This document shows, piece by piece, positions 18,057-29,057 of a DNA stretch of 31,747 nucleotides. The stretch's first letter is position 1, and each line of letters starts with the position of its first letter. Under the pieces are notes generated by a model. It was not told the DNA's origin. It saw only the letters and a list, made by a program, of their open reading frames with translations, and searched no databases. This DNA comes from Ectocarpus siliculosus. Its lineage: Eukaryota; Sar; Phaeophyceae; Ectocarpales; Ectocarpaceae. A program made the position numbers and the translations under genes. The stretch covers positions 3,511,396 to 3,543,142 of the forward strand of contig FN649755.1 of the NCBI GenBank assembly GCA_000310025.1, given 5' to 3'.

Positions 18057-18285
18057 CCTTCCCCCTGGTCCCCCCCCTCCCCCCAACGCGCTCGGTGGTC
18101 GTTTCGATCTTCAATACGTTTTTTTTGCCTCGTTTTTCCCCACTACGAAGAACGCTTGCCGGCCCTCTCTTCCTCCTTACGCCAGGCGACTATGATGGAC
18201 CTCTCCCCCCCCTGTAGCATCCCGGTGTACCAAGGCACCCCCCCCCCCTCCACCTCCACCTCCACCTCCACCTCCACCTCCCCTG
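18057..18285. repeat. C-rich polypyrimidine tract with (CCACCT)n
   Basis: Runs of seven to nine C alternate with T, ending in about six CCACCT units at 18247-18283. Open frames here are repeat products. The tract precedes the assembly gap. Confidence 0.75.
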
Positions 18286-18419
18286 CCCGAGAGTTCAACA
18301 CAGGCAGGTCGTATCCCGAACGTCCTCTTCTTGTCGTCGTCGTCCGTGGATTCCACTGTGGCACTGAACGATTGGAGGTCCCACCAGCACTTCCGCCAGG
18401 GCCGGGCACTCTTTGCCTG

Positions 18420-18519
18420 NNNNNNNNNNNNNNNNNNNNNNNNNNNNNNNNNNNNNNNNNNNNNNNNNNNNNNNNNNNNNNNNNNNNNNNNNNNNNNNNN
18501 NNNNNNNNNNNNNNNNNNN
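18420..18519. other. Assembly gap, exactly 100 N
   Basis: A run of exactly 100 N, flanked on the right by a C17 homopolymer. A round 100-base gap normally stands for unknown length, so distances across it are not reliable. Confidence 0.98.
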
Positions 18520-19072
18520 CTGCCCCCCCCCCCCCCCATTCACGGTTTTTCCCCCAAACTTTACTTGCGTTGTCCGTTCCCGTTGTCTGGCCAATGACGG
18601 GTTCTGCAAAAAATGCAAGAAAGAGTGAGATAAAGTTCGTTTCTTTTGACAAGACACTTGTAGTAGAATGCTGTACTGCGGTGGACGCACTACTACGCGC
18701 GCAACCGGTACAGCAGTACAGTCAGTTCCAGGGCGCCTAGATCTACAGGCAAGTATCCGTTCCGGGATTCGAGATACAGAGCGCCCTCGCTAAATAATCT
18801 CTAGTTTTGGCCGAGGTTGGGGTTCTTATTACTGTATTCCTGGGTCATGGTGCGAATGGCCGCTATACAGGTTTATTAGTGTTCTTATCCGAGATCACAA
18901 ATTGGTGCTCAAGTTCGCACGTTGTTCGAGTTTCTTGAGGCTGTCAATTTCTCAACTGCCAAGTTCTTACACATACTGCTGCACGTGAGTAAGAGCGGGC
19001 GCAAATTGGCGGGCGCTCGCTGTAATCCCACCATGGAAATTTACAGCAGCGGCTCTGAGGAAACCCTGTCAG

Positions 19073-19590
19073 GTGATACACGCGGGGCCAAGTCTGTCCT
19101 CTGTGTGCATACCTATCGTAATGCATACCGTCGCAGCATACCGTCGCAGCTGTTGTACCGTACAGACTTTCACATGTTTCCTCACCTGGCGGCCGATGCT
19201 GCAGCACGGTATCCAAGCCTCGCAATCCTTTTCGCCAACAAAGCGGAGGGATAGAGGGCCAACGACATAACGGAACCGGCTACGCCCTTGCCTCACGTGA
19301 TACACACTGGGCACAGTTTGTCTTCTGCGTACATACCACCCGTACGAAGCGCTAAAACATACCGTCGCAAACGCTGCCTACTTTTGGACCCTCGGACCTC
19401 CCAACCTGCACATGTTTGGTTTCTGGGCAAGGACCCCGCGCAACAGGTACAGCAGCAGCTCGGAGTATCCAAGCTGCAGTCCTTTTCTCGCGAAACCGGA
19501 GGAGTTAGGGGGCGACCGACACGATGGAACAAGCTACTTCCTTGCCTCACGTGGGACCCTCGTGATACACACACACGCGCGGGAGATGCA
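19073..19590. repeat. Tandem duplication, ~224-265-bp units
   Basis: GTGATACACGCGGGGCCAAG at 19073, GTGATACACACTGGGCACAG at 19297 and a third start GTGATACACACACGCG at 19562 mark the units. Shared blocks include CATACCGTCGCA, a GTATCCAAGC(C/T) block, a CTTTTC block and CCTTGCCTCACGTG. On the minus strand both full copies keep an open frame with HVRQGRS/HVRQGSS, EKDC and a (T/A)EDRLGPACIT or AEDKLCPVCIT end before a stop. The repeat may therefore once have been coding. Confidence 0.7.
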
Positions 19591-20299
19591 CTGCAGCTCA
19601 AGTCCCGCGTGGCAAGCTGTGCGCGTTGCATGCATGTAAAATTCTTAACGGTCATATCCCCGCAAATCGTGCTGCTCGAAACTACGGGGCCCCTTCTCGC
19701 AGAAAGTTGTTGTTCTGGGAGCTGGGAGCCGGCAGCGTTCGACATACATAGCAACAGCGACAGCGAAAGAGGCAAGACGCGAGCAAGGCGCGGCGAGCTG
19801 GTTTGGATCGCAGCGCAGAGGCCCGGAGTGGGCGCTTGGAGGAAAGGGGTGAGTGTTCCTAAGAGTGTTGTTGCTTGCTCGTAAAGCAGGGGTATAGAGA
19901 AGGGAGAAGGACAAGAGAGAGACGCTTTTACGGGGTGATGCATGCAAATGGCGCCTGCAGCATCCGCTTTTTGTGACTGGTCCAAACCACTACTACGATC
20001 ACGCCTCCAGCTTACCATCCAGTAGGAGAGAGTCTCGGCCTTTGCTCTCCGCCGCTGCTGCGTGTACGCAGTGATTTCGTTTAGTATGTCACTTTTGTCT
20101 TCCCTTGAAGAGGGTGCCGTAGAAAAGGTTCCCGTTGACAAAAAAATCGCACCGGCAAAGAGGGAAAATCGAAAAAAGTCTCACTTCCCAACAAACTGTC
20201 TCGGAAAAAGAGAAGAGCTCGCATCGAATTTACCACACACACATGTGTCTTTCTATGGCTCTCTCTCTCTCTCAATCTTTCATGAGCATCATCTTCAGT

Positions 20300-20532
20300 T
20301 GTCTCTGACGCACGATTTAGAAGCGGGTGGCACTGTGTGCAGCAGCAGTGCCTGCTCTCAAGGCGGTGCTGTGTATCTCTCCTCCGCTATCATGATGAGT
20401 CTGTGCCCACAACAGCCACCATCTCCGACAAAAAAGCTGTGTGGTACGTCAGGCGGAGAGCTGCGTGACCCGCACTCATTATACACCGGTGAACAGATTG
20501 AAGACACGTCTGGTGTCTTGTATGCAGGTCGG
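20300..20532 (+). other. Coding-like segment, frame unresolved
   Basis: After a catcttcag acceptor-like site, two plus-strand frames both look protein-like. One has MMSLCPQQPPSPTKKLCGT, then GEQIEDTSGVLYA before a GCAG|gtcggc donor-like site. The other has RYHDESVPTTATISDKKAVW. I cannot choose between them, and it could be an upstream exon of the terminal exon at 21014. The stretch to 21013 adds only CAG and C13 microsatellites. Confidence 0.25.
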
Positions 20533-20771
20533 CCATGACCAAGGGCGCGTGGAGGGTGTGGGCATTTCTGGCCCATGGTGTTTGTATTGTTCCTTGACGT
20601 GTGCCGTTTTTCTCGTCTCTCACTATTTATCACCATCATCATCACCAAAATGCTGGGCCTTTGTGTTTTTTCGCCCAACAGCGACAAGCAGCAATTTGCT
20701 GTGGCGCTTTGTATGTCTCTTCGTTTGTATCTCACGCAACAAAAGGCCGGCATGAATTTGCCGCCGCAACA

Positions 20772-20900
20772 GCAGCAGCAGCAGCGCGTAGGTAGCGCTT
20801 CAAGTGCCGTGGTATGCAGCAGTGCTGCTGCTGTGGGTAGTCAGCAGTGCCCCCCCCCCCCCCCCAACCGCGCGCGCGCCCGCGCGAAGATAGCGGGGTG
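20772..20900. repeat. (CAG)n, C13 and (CG)n simple repeats
   Basis: A CAG tract at about 20772-20785, a C homopolymer of about 14 at 20851-20864 and a CGCGCGCGCCCGCGCG block follow one another. Poly-Pro, poly-Ala and Gly frames here are repeat products. Confidence 0.75.
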
Positions 20901-21013
20901 GTGCCACAGCCGTGCCGAGAGAAAGAGGTACGCATACCTGCACAAAAAAAACGCGGGGTGTGTGGGTGGTATCCACAGAACAAGACATTTCACTTCTACT
21001 TATTTTTTGGGAG

Positions 21014-21160
21014 AGGCTGCAGAAAGTTGACCCGACTTTCGAGACCTGGCTCTCTGATCACCATCGAGAAAATCAGCAGCTCTACCTTCATAGCGATGTA
21101 CCTCCCCCTCCAAAGGGGCCGTCGTGCAACAGAAATCATGTAGCTGCTGGCTTGGCGTAG
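21014..21160 (+). CDS. Terminal coding exon of an unknown gene
   Basis: After a pyrimidine-rich acceptor (cttctacttattttttgggag) the frame is open for 48 codons to TAG at 21158-21160. The peptide RLQKVDPTFETWLSDHHREN, then QQLYLHSDVPPPPKGPSCNR, is highly protein-like, with good third-position bias. Only the last six codons after CAT|gtagct are in doubt, since a donor is also possible there. No domain is recognised; Trp, His and acidic residues suggest a folded region. Upstream exons were not securely found, and no gene is seen from here to 21777. Confidence 0.45.
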   Translation, partial: RLQKVDPTFETWLSDHHRENQQLYLHSDVPPPPKGPSCNRNHVAAGLA

Positions 21161-21777
21161 ACACGCGCTGTATAATACCCGCGATTGTGTTGTAGCATGC
21201 AACCGGCTCTCTTCCCGCGGCAGCAGGGCGGGGGGGACCCTGTTGTCCGGTCAGCCCAGAACAAACACAGAACGAGAAAGCAACGAAAACACTTGAAAAT
21301 AGAGAGGGTGGAACAGCCGCTGTTCACTGCTGCTGAAAGACATACCGTCCTCTCCCGTGCGCGTTTTCCACACGGTGTCTTCGCGCCTATATGTGGTGTG
21401 GTTTTGTTCTTTTTCGCCACAACTCTTGTTGTGCACACCGAATGGCTGACTGCTGCTAAATGGTCGTTGTAGCGTACGCTGCTACTGCTGATGTGTTTTG
21501 TGGCAACGCATGACCTTTATTTACCATGCGCGTATTTGATGGTGCTTTTGGTGCGCGTTTTGAGTTGAAGTAGCAACGTTTGGGCGGGGTGTGTAAAAAA
21601 TGCCCGTGAGTTGCTGAATCTGCTTTTCTTGCTGCTGCTACAGTATCGTTCCAGCGGCTAGACTGCAGCAGTAACAATCAATTTCACGTTTGCTGCCGCC
21701 ACCAGAGCGCCAAAAGCCGATCCCGCAACATGCATGCTATACAATACATGTACAGACGTGGTGCCGTTGTTGAAGCA

Positions 21778-21909
21778 AGAGGGTGGTGCGACAACGGCTC
21801 GACGCCCTCTTTATATCGAAGCCCCCTCCTGTACCGGATTAAGAGAGTACTCAATTATGCTGTTGAGGGTCCACGTCGTGACAACCGATTCGGGCCCTCT
21901 TATATCGGA
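21778..21909. mobile_element. Short TIR repeat, family C, second copy
   Basis: AGAGGGTGGTGCGACAACGG starts the copy and GGCCCTCTTATATCGGA ends it. Block order matches the copy at 11637-11770, with an internal GCCCTCTTTATATCGAAGCC in place of GCCCTCTTTATGTCGCAACC. It is non-coding and about 132 bp. Confidence 0.65.
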
Positions 21910-22569
21910 GCCGCGAGTGTACGCAGCGTGGTGTAGTATGCATGGCTCAACCGCCGTGGCGGCTGCTCCGGAGAGCGGCGGTAACAGATGGAAGGGAGGC
22001 TTTTTTCCTCCCACCGTTTAACTGCCCGTAAATGTTAATGTTCTCACTTTGGGCCGTCCTTCAACCTAATTGCAGAAACACACCACACGTGCGGTAAGAA
22101 TTCTGGTGTTGGTTCTGTGTTTTGGTTGCCTTCGTGTATGAATAGATAATAACACGTACGTTTATACAGGCGTTAGCGGCAGCAAGCAGTCCCGTCCTTC
22201 TGTTCCGTGGGGCATACCGCCGTTCACACACCCTGTCGAACAATCACACGACACGTCCCCCTCTCTGCCCGTAAGCCACACAACACCCCCGACATGAGGC
22301 ATAAAATTTAACGAACCATGATTTTCTGATACACGCAACGACCCTTGTGGTCTAAGTGGTGTGCCTGTAGATGTTTCTGAGAAGATGTGTCATCATCACT
22401 GCCTGTACCCACCGCAACAAAACCCGACATGACGTAAGGTACCTGGTGCACAGCGTACGCAAGCGGCCTGTGCGCGCGCCCATGCGCACGGTGTGCTTGC
22501 CCGCAAGCCACTACCAAACATGACGAGTCTCGAAGCACTATAATAATAGTGACAAAGAACCGCAACTAA
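21910..22569. other. No supported gene; approach to the satellite
   Basis: No coding exon is supported. From about 22300 the sequence takes on the flavour of the satellite that follows (CCCGACATGACG, GCGCGCGCCCATGCGCAC, ACCAAACATGACGAGTCT), so degenerate units probably begin here. Confidence 0.45.
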
Positions 22570-23765
22570 AACCCTGCGGTTTTGCGTAGGTTAACAGCCG
22601 GCTGTACGCGCCCGAAGCCGCAAACCCAACCCGACGGATCTACCTGTAGAATTTCATGCACCACTGCTGTTAGAACAACCAACCCTGCGATATGCATGAA
22701 TTAGCAAAACCGGTCTTGCGTGCAGGAAACCACCCGCCGAACGTGATGGGTCTATCTGTAGAAATTGCACGAACCACTATTTATTAGAACAACCGACCCT
22801 GAGGTATGCGTAGGTTATCAAACCCGACCCGACGGATCTCTCTGAAGAACTTCATGCACCACCTCTAAAACAACCAACCCTGCCTACGCTAGTAGCATTG
22901 TAGATTAACAACCGGTCTTGCGTGCAGGAAACCACGAGCCCAACATGACGGGTCTATCTGTAGGATGGAATGACCCACTCTTGTAGAAAAAACAACCCTG
23001 AGGTAGGCAGGCGATTGGGCGTCCACGAATCCACCAGCCCAACATGAAGGATCTGTATTCTAATTCCATGAAGCACCATAGAACAACGAACCCTGCGGTA
23101 TGCATACATCGACAACCAGTTGTAGGCGCTCGTGTGCGCGAAGCCACCAACCCATTATGACCGGTCTATCTGTAGAATTTTCATAAACCACCATTAGAAC
23201 TAACGGCGAACCCCGCGGTGTATGCTACGTAGAGTTAACGACCGGTTGTGCCCGCTCGTGTGCACGAAGCCACCAACCCAGCACAGCAGGAAGATTAGAT
23301 TCACCCACGGGCACGCTCGTGTGCCATGCACCAACATTTGACAGTCTCGCCTATACAGCCAGCTCGGCACGAGCACCGTTTACGGTAGTACCACCCAAGA
23401 GCGACCTATGTAGGCCTGATTGAATGAACCCATGATTGACACAACGGCCCTGGTGTATGCATAGCCTGCACGAGCACTGTTTACCGCGCACGGTCGACCT
23501 AGAAGTGAACCACAACAGATTGACAACCCTGCTGTAGGCATAGCCTGCACGAGCTCGGTTTTCACCCAATAGCGACCTAGGCCTTAGATTAACTATCGTA
23601 ACGAATCGACCGCTTCAAGCGTTAGACTAGTACGGAAAGAAGGTACTGGGTAGAGAGATCAGCGCGGTTTTCAATGTCAAGACAACAACAACAACAACAA
23701 CAACAACAACAGCATGATTAGAACAACAATCCTGTGGTATGCATAGCTTAACAGCTGGTTGTGCA
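22570..23765. repeat. Degenerate satellite, ~10 units of about 80-120 bp
   Basis: A unit with the blocks AACCCTGCGGTATGCAT, GGTTAACAACCGGTTGTG, GCTCGTGTGCACGAA, CCACCAACCCAACATGACGG, GTCTATCTGTAGAATTTCAT and GCACCACTGTTAGAACAAC is repeated. ACCCTG-type starts are at 22571, 22682, 22796, 22877, 22995, 23090, 23210, 23448 and 23526, with a last piece at about 23733. Units differ by many substitutions and partial deletions. No frame is kept open through the array. Confidence 0.85.
23636..23712 (-). repeat. GTACTGGGTAGAGA repeat with (CAA)n, copy 2
   Basis: AAGGTACTGGGTAGAGAGAT leads to GCGCGGTTTTCAATGTCAAG and then nine CAA units. It matches 28338-28412 in inverted orientation and 16473-16530. 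It interrupts the satellite array near its end, so it was probably inserted into it. Confidence 0.65.
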
Positions 23766-23851
23766 CGCTGGTGTTGTTGGTTACCGCCGTAATTGACAAG
23801 CACCAGTACGGCAGCAAGGATATATATGTATAGGGTAGGTTGCATGAGGTA

Positions 23852-24227
23852 CCGCACCCCCTGGACCGATTTTCAAAACCTCGATTACTCCACAAAGGAA
23901 AATGCCCTAAGCAATTGATAGGATACGTTTTTACGGAAAGGTCTCGAAGTAGCAGTTCTAACGCCGCCGTTTTCGGCACCGGCACTGCTGCTCCTGCCTA
24001 TTATAGTACCGTAATTGTGCGTGTTGTCGCACCCCCGTGTTAACGTTTTTCTATAGCGTATTTCTGCACAACCAGGAGGTTACCACTTTCAAAGAGGGTG
24101 GTTTTGGAAACTTTTCGTCGAGAGCTTTCCCGAGAAGTATCAGTTGGCGCTCGCGCCCTTCTGGTTGTGGAGAAATTACGCTTAAAATATATCTCGCACC
24201 CCTGTGCGCTGACTCGCAACCTTACGG
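23852..24227. mobile_element. Degenerate MITE-like composite of families A and B
   Basis: The left part, CCGCACCCCCTGGACCGATT following TA and then CTCGATTACTCCAC, is a family A end with a deletion. Interior GCCGCCGTTTTCGGCACCGG is also family A. The right part, TTTTCGTCGAGAGCTTTCCC, GGTTGTGGAG and a final CTTACGG, is family B. It may be one chimeric element or two overlapping decayed ones. Confidence 0.5.
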
Positions 24228-24557
24228 TGCTACAGCAGTACAGCAGTGTACCCCATCGACAACAGAAGAAATAAGCCTCGTCTAAGGTAAAGAGGGTCTT
24301 AAGCACGGACCCTAACCGTACCATGCTAGGTTTGGGATTTTTTTTTTCGTCTATCCTTTCGGGAACCGAAACTCTCCTTCCACCCTACCAGTGCGTTGGC
24401 TCGTCTGAAAGTACTGATCAGAGGCCGGAACGGGTTTTTAAGGTGAGGACAGCAGCAGCAACACCAACGCCCCCGCCCTTCCGCATTTCAAAAACTCCTC
24501 CCCTCCCCGATATTGCTGGCTTGGACGTCCCTTTCTCAGCCGAGCATAGTAGTAGCG
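24228..24557. other. No supported gene
   Basis: No exon is supported. A run of nine T at about 24340 and an A-rich to C-rich transition near 24450 are the only features. Confidence 0.4.
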
Positions 24558-24720
24558 TCATGAAGGCGTGATGCAAGATGAAAATAAAGCAAATGTTGGT
24601 GTGGATCACCGGCCAGCTGCCATCAGCGAAGTTTTCCCAAGCTCGAACGGGTGGCGTGTTTTCGACTGGAAGAGCCCAGCGAACCTTAACGAACCAAGAA
24701 GAATCTGTATACTCTGAGTA
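24558..24720 (+). repeat. Dispersed direct repeat, copy 1 (partner 30606-30780)
   Basis: GTCATGAAGGCGTGATG, GTTGGTGTGGATCA, CAGCTGCCATCAGCGA, CCCAAGCTCG, TTTTCGACTGGAAGAGCCCA and GCGAACCTTAACGAACCAA recur in the same order at 30606-30780. A C17 homopolymer follows at 24731-24747. The two copies bracket about 6 kb that holds exons 1 and 2 of the ankyrin gene. Confidence 0.75.
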
Positions 24721-25185
24721 TTGTCTTGCTCACCCCCCCCCCCCCCCTTCCTCCCTCCCTGATTCGTTTGTCTGTCGCGCTCGACCTGTATGTGTCGTGT
24801 TTCCACGTGTTTTTCGTTCAGGCTGATAGGTCCGTGTGTGGATTACACGCACAAGGCACTCGGCTGGGTGGCATCGTCATTTACCATCAGCTGATTGGCC
24901 GGGTATCCTTGCCCCCGTTTCTGCTCGCCGCAGTTTTGGACGCTACTGGTGTGCTCGGCTGATTGTTGAACTCTCGGGGATCAGGCGGACGGAAAATTCC
25001 AAGAAATTTCTTCGGTGACCGCTGTTCTATTTTCGGCTGTGGGCAGCTCCTGTTGTGTCTCTTCTCCCTCTTGTGATCTCCATCGGCTGTTGATCCTGTC
25101 GAAGTTACGTTGGCCGTGATTGGCTGGACGCGAGAAGTCCGTCGGTGATTTACAGCTGCTGCTGCTGCTGCTGGTGGTTGCAGTC

Positions 25186-28100
25186 ATGGCATCCCCAGAG
25201 AAGCCGGCCGCAGGAGGGGGGCACGGCAACACTAACGGGGGGGTAGGGGGGCATCGGGGGGGGCCCGCCGGCGCGATGGTGGCCCAGCGTACTCCGGACC
25301 GTAACGCTCTCAACGGGATGGGGGAGTTCATACTCACTCAGGTGCGTTTTTTTGTGTTTTTTGGACAACGTACATGAACTCACAGAAAGACTATATATAT
25401 AGTACCCGTTTGAGATTTATGCACAGTAGTCGAACGGGATGTGCTCGTGTCCTTTCAGTGAGTGGAGGGAAACGGGGTGGAAACTGGGCTGGCTTGTTTT
25501 TAGCCTTTTGTTGGTAGTTGCGGTACAAGCCTTTGCAGTTTTTTTTTTAAAGTGAAGATGTTGGATAAAGCATGCAAACGAGTGGCCTGGGCAAGGTTTT
25601 TAAGTGAACATGTTGGATGCATGCGTTCGGGGAAGTTGGTTCAGGGATAGGGTCTACGTACATCCCCTTCCCTCCATGTTCTAGTTCCTCAATAAACTTG
25701 ATTTCTCGCCACGAAGGCGGAACTGCTTTTTGCAGTAGTGGTGGTTGTTGGTGAGTGCAGCATTGCCTCTGCCGCCATGATGGGTGCGAATCCGGTGTCC
25801 AACCTGTTTGGAACTGTCCCCACAACTGGTGATTGTTGATGTGGTTGGCTTTTTTTTTTTTTTTTTTCCCTCGTTGTGGTCGCCGTCGTAAACGCCTTCG
25901 TCCTCCCTTCTTTCAACTATGTATTCAAAACTGCTGTGTCGTGCTTGCCTCTGATTGGTTCCCCCGAAGACATAGACTTGAATACCGGAAGATTTCGTTG
26001 GTTGTTGATGACGTTTGCCGTGATCGACACCTTCGACACAGCCTTACTCCCCTTCTTTGGCGTACCCGTGACACCAGCTTTATCTCCAAAATGCAACGTT
26101 TTGTGTGGGCTTATGTTAACGTGAAGGCATGCCCGTATTATGCCCATGATACCATTCCTGTGTTTGGGACTTGTTGACCACGCTTTCTCTTCCTTGGTGG
26201 GAAAACACATGGTACATGCCTCTGCGTTGATGGGAGTTGTTGACTCAATGTGCTATTGCTTCTATAGACGAAACACATGCCGCCAAATCTCAGAGCACAC
26301 GGGAAGCGTTGACCACGCATGCTCTTCGTTTGTGAGAGAAAACTCATGGTCCTTGCCTTTGCGTTTATGGGAGCTGTTGAGTACCAATCTGTTCGGAAAT
26401 AGAAGTAGTAATAGGATCATTTCGATACTTTCGTTAATGTCCCAATGGCCCCTATTTTTCCAAAGAGAGTGGTACGTACTATTGCTCCTTGACGAAACAC
26501 ATATCTATGTACAAATCTCTGTGGCAAAATACACACGCATACAGCGGGGGAGGGTCTATAACAACAACAACAACAATGCGGGTTGATCAGCGCTGGTGGT
26601 CCTCTATAGCGCGGGTGAAATTGCTGGACACATGGTGAATCACCAAGTAATTCTGTATATTGAACAGCGCCGATTCCTGTGAACAGCGCCGGCCGATGCG
26701 CCGGGCCGGTCGATGCGCCGGGCACATACCTCTCTGTGCATGTGGAGTTGTTTACCCTACGCTACTCCTGATTAACGCCACGCATATGGATGAAAGGCTC
26801 TTGTGGCATGTGGGACTTTTTCGTTCCTGCTGGAATAAGTGATGTAAGTCCAGCACCCAGCAGTGGATGTCCCTCGTCCGTAGTCGTATAGACTTTATTT
26901 ATCTCATTTTTTTCGATCGAAGGGGGTCATTTTTCTCTACAGCAGTACCGGGTAGTCTTTCTCTGGTTTTCTTTTTTTCCCATCCTACCAGGTGTCTTAG
27001 TAGGCTGTGTTTTTTCGTCTCTACCGAGTGGTCTTTCTCACATGTTTTTTTTTTTTTTCATCTCTACGGGGTGGTCTTTCCCCGATGGTTTGCGTGTATT
27101 ATGGAGCACAGGTGGTCTGCTTGTTTTCACAGACGGCTGCCGCGGACGGCACAAAACATCTGGAGACCTGTCTGTGTCCGTTCCCCATCAGGAGAAGCAC
27201 ACGGAGGCTATTCCACCGCGTGAGGGCCCTCGGAACCCTCGCGAAGAAGCTTGGGGAGAACCACCCGGACCCGGTTGGGACCCGAAGCGACCCGGAACGT
27301 GCGAGCGAAGTTTCAGGCCGTCCCAAGTCCCCATCGGGTCCGGGTGGTTTCTCCCCAAGCTTCTTCGTGAAGATTCCGAGGGCCCTCGTTCAGTGGAATA
27401 GCTTCCGTGAACTTCTCTTGCGGGCGATTGGAGACCAATAGGTCTCTAGATGTTTTGCGCCGTCCGCCGCAGTCGTCTGGGAAAGAAGCAAGACCATCGT
27501 TATGTGCTCCTCCATCACGTTGGACACAAACGTGTGATTTGAACCGTTCCACCATCCCATCCGTCTGAGGATGATATGATGAGGAATAGAGTAGTAAGTA
27601 CCGTGTATGACACAAGATAGAACACCCCGTGGACCAATTTTCAAAGCTCGATTACGCCGCGACGAAGAGGATGCATAAATGAAACAATACATTTTTGGAA
27701 AGCTCTCGACGGGACAGCTTCAACGCCACCGTTTTCGGCGCTGTGACTCTTTGTGCTGTTGAGAAATCGAGATTTGAACATCGGCCCGGGGGTGTGTGTT
27801 ATCTTGTGTCATTTTCGGTAAACCTTTGTACCGTCCCCCCACTTCTTATACACATTCTTCGCTGCCTCATTCGCAAACTCTGGCACCCGATCAGACAAAC
27901 ATGGTGTTCGGACCTTCCCCCACCTCGCAATATGGTGTCACTCACTCACCATGATCGACACAAAGCCCTTGGCATTCTTTTTGGAGTTTTTGTCGACGAA
28001 TGCCCCTCCGCATTTTTTTTTTACGAAACAAAACCACCGCGAAGAACGCGTGCTCGTTGTCATTTTTTTGTTTTCGGCAACGGGCCAAATAGTCAAAACG

Positions 28101-29011
28101 ACATCGGCTGCCCCGGTCTGCTCGGAAGCGGCAAAGACACCGACGGCCACCAGCTTTTGTTCGTATACCGCGACACCTTCCGGATAAGTGACAAGAATGT
28201 TGTGGCACCTACGGATCCACGGCCGCAGGCTGTCTGCCATCCCTGTCCCCCGATACACCCGTTGCACTTTCCCAGCGTCATGTGTCCCCCCAGATGCACA
28301 CTCCATGAACCACGGTGTCAACATCCTGGGGACATATTGTTGTTGTTGTTGTTGTTGTCTTCACATTAAAAACCGTTCCGATCTCTCTCTACCCAGTACC
28401 TTCGTATGTCCGTACTGATCCAACACTCGACGCGGGGACATATGCACATGTCCGAAGGCCCATCATCATGATCACCCCTTGGATCCCTATCCGGATCTTC
28501 TGCAGGAGGCTTAGATTACCGTTCTCGCCAACAGTTGCTTCGGATTCGGCGGTACCTGAAGAGCAGTCGGCGCAGCCAAACGCCTTCACTCATCAAGGTC
28601 TAAGTCTGCATACACCCCGTGGGGTGTATCCTACTTTCTCTTATTGTCGTTGGAGCGGTGTGGCCTTCGACGGCCGTATTTGCTAAACGCGTCATATCGA
28701 CTTCCCGAGTATCCGCCAAATCGCTACATAGCCGTCTTTTTACACAAATTCTCCCCGGTTTCACTGGCGGCTTGAGTCTGTGCTTCATCAAATTCTGGCA
28801 AAATAAAACCCCAGTCCCCCCCCTCCTTCGGTTCCAGTGAGGCGGTGGTGGCCGATTGCGCGTAGAGATAAATAAGTGTGCAGATGTGCCAAGTGGGGTC
28901 GAGTGTGTGCGCATCTGGAAGGTGTCTGCGATCGAAGCGTGTGTGTATTGGGCCTTTTTGGGCAGGGAACAGCAGGGAAGTCGAACACTGGATTGGAGGA
29001 CATTCGTCGCA

Positions 29012-29057
<46 letters not shown>

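Noticed and set aside
18520-18539. Poly-C tract as a biological element
   Set aside because: It abuts the 100-N gap and similar C runs end the window, so an assembly or sequencing limit is more likely.
19293-20141. 282-codon minus-strand frame as a gene
   Set aside because: It lacks a good ATG context, its second half is a tandem repeat and no domain is visible; kept only as a finding about the repeat.
27101-27514. CRISPR-like or DNA-transposon reading of the inverted repeat
   Set aside because: There are only two arms, no spacers and no target duplication; the arms match a gypsy integrase region, so an inverted retroelement fragment explains it.
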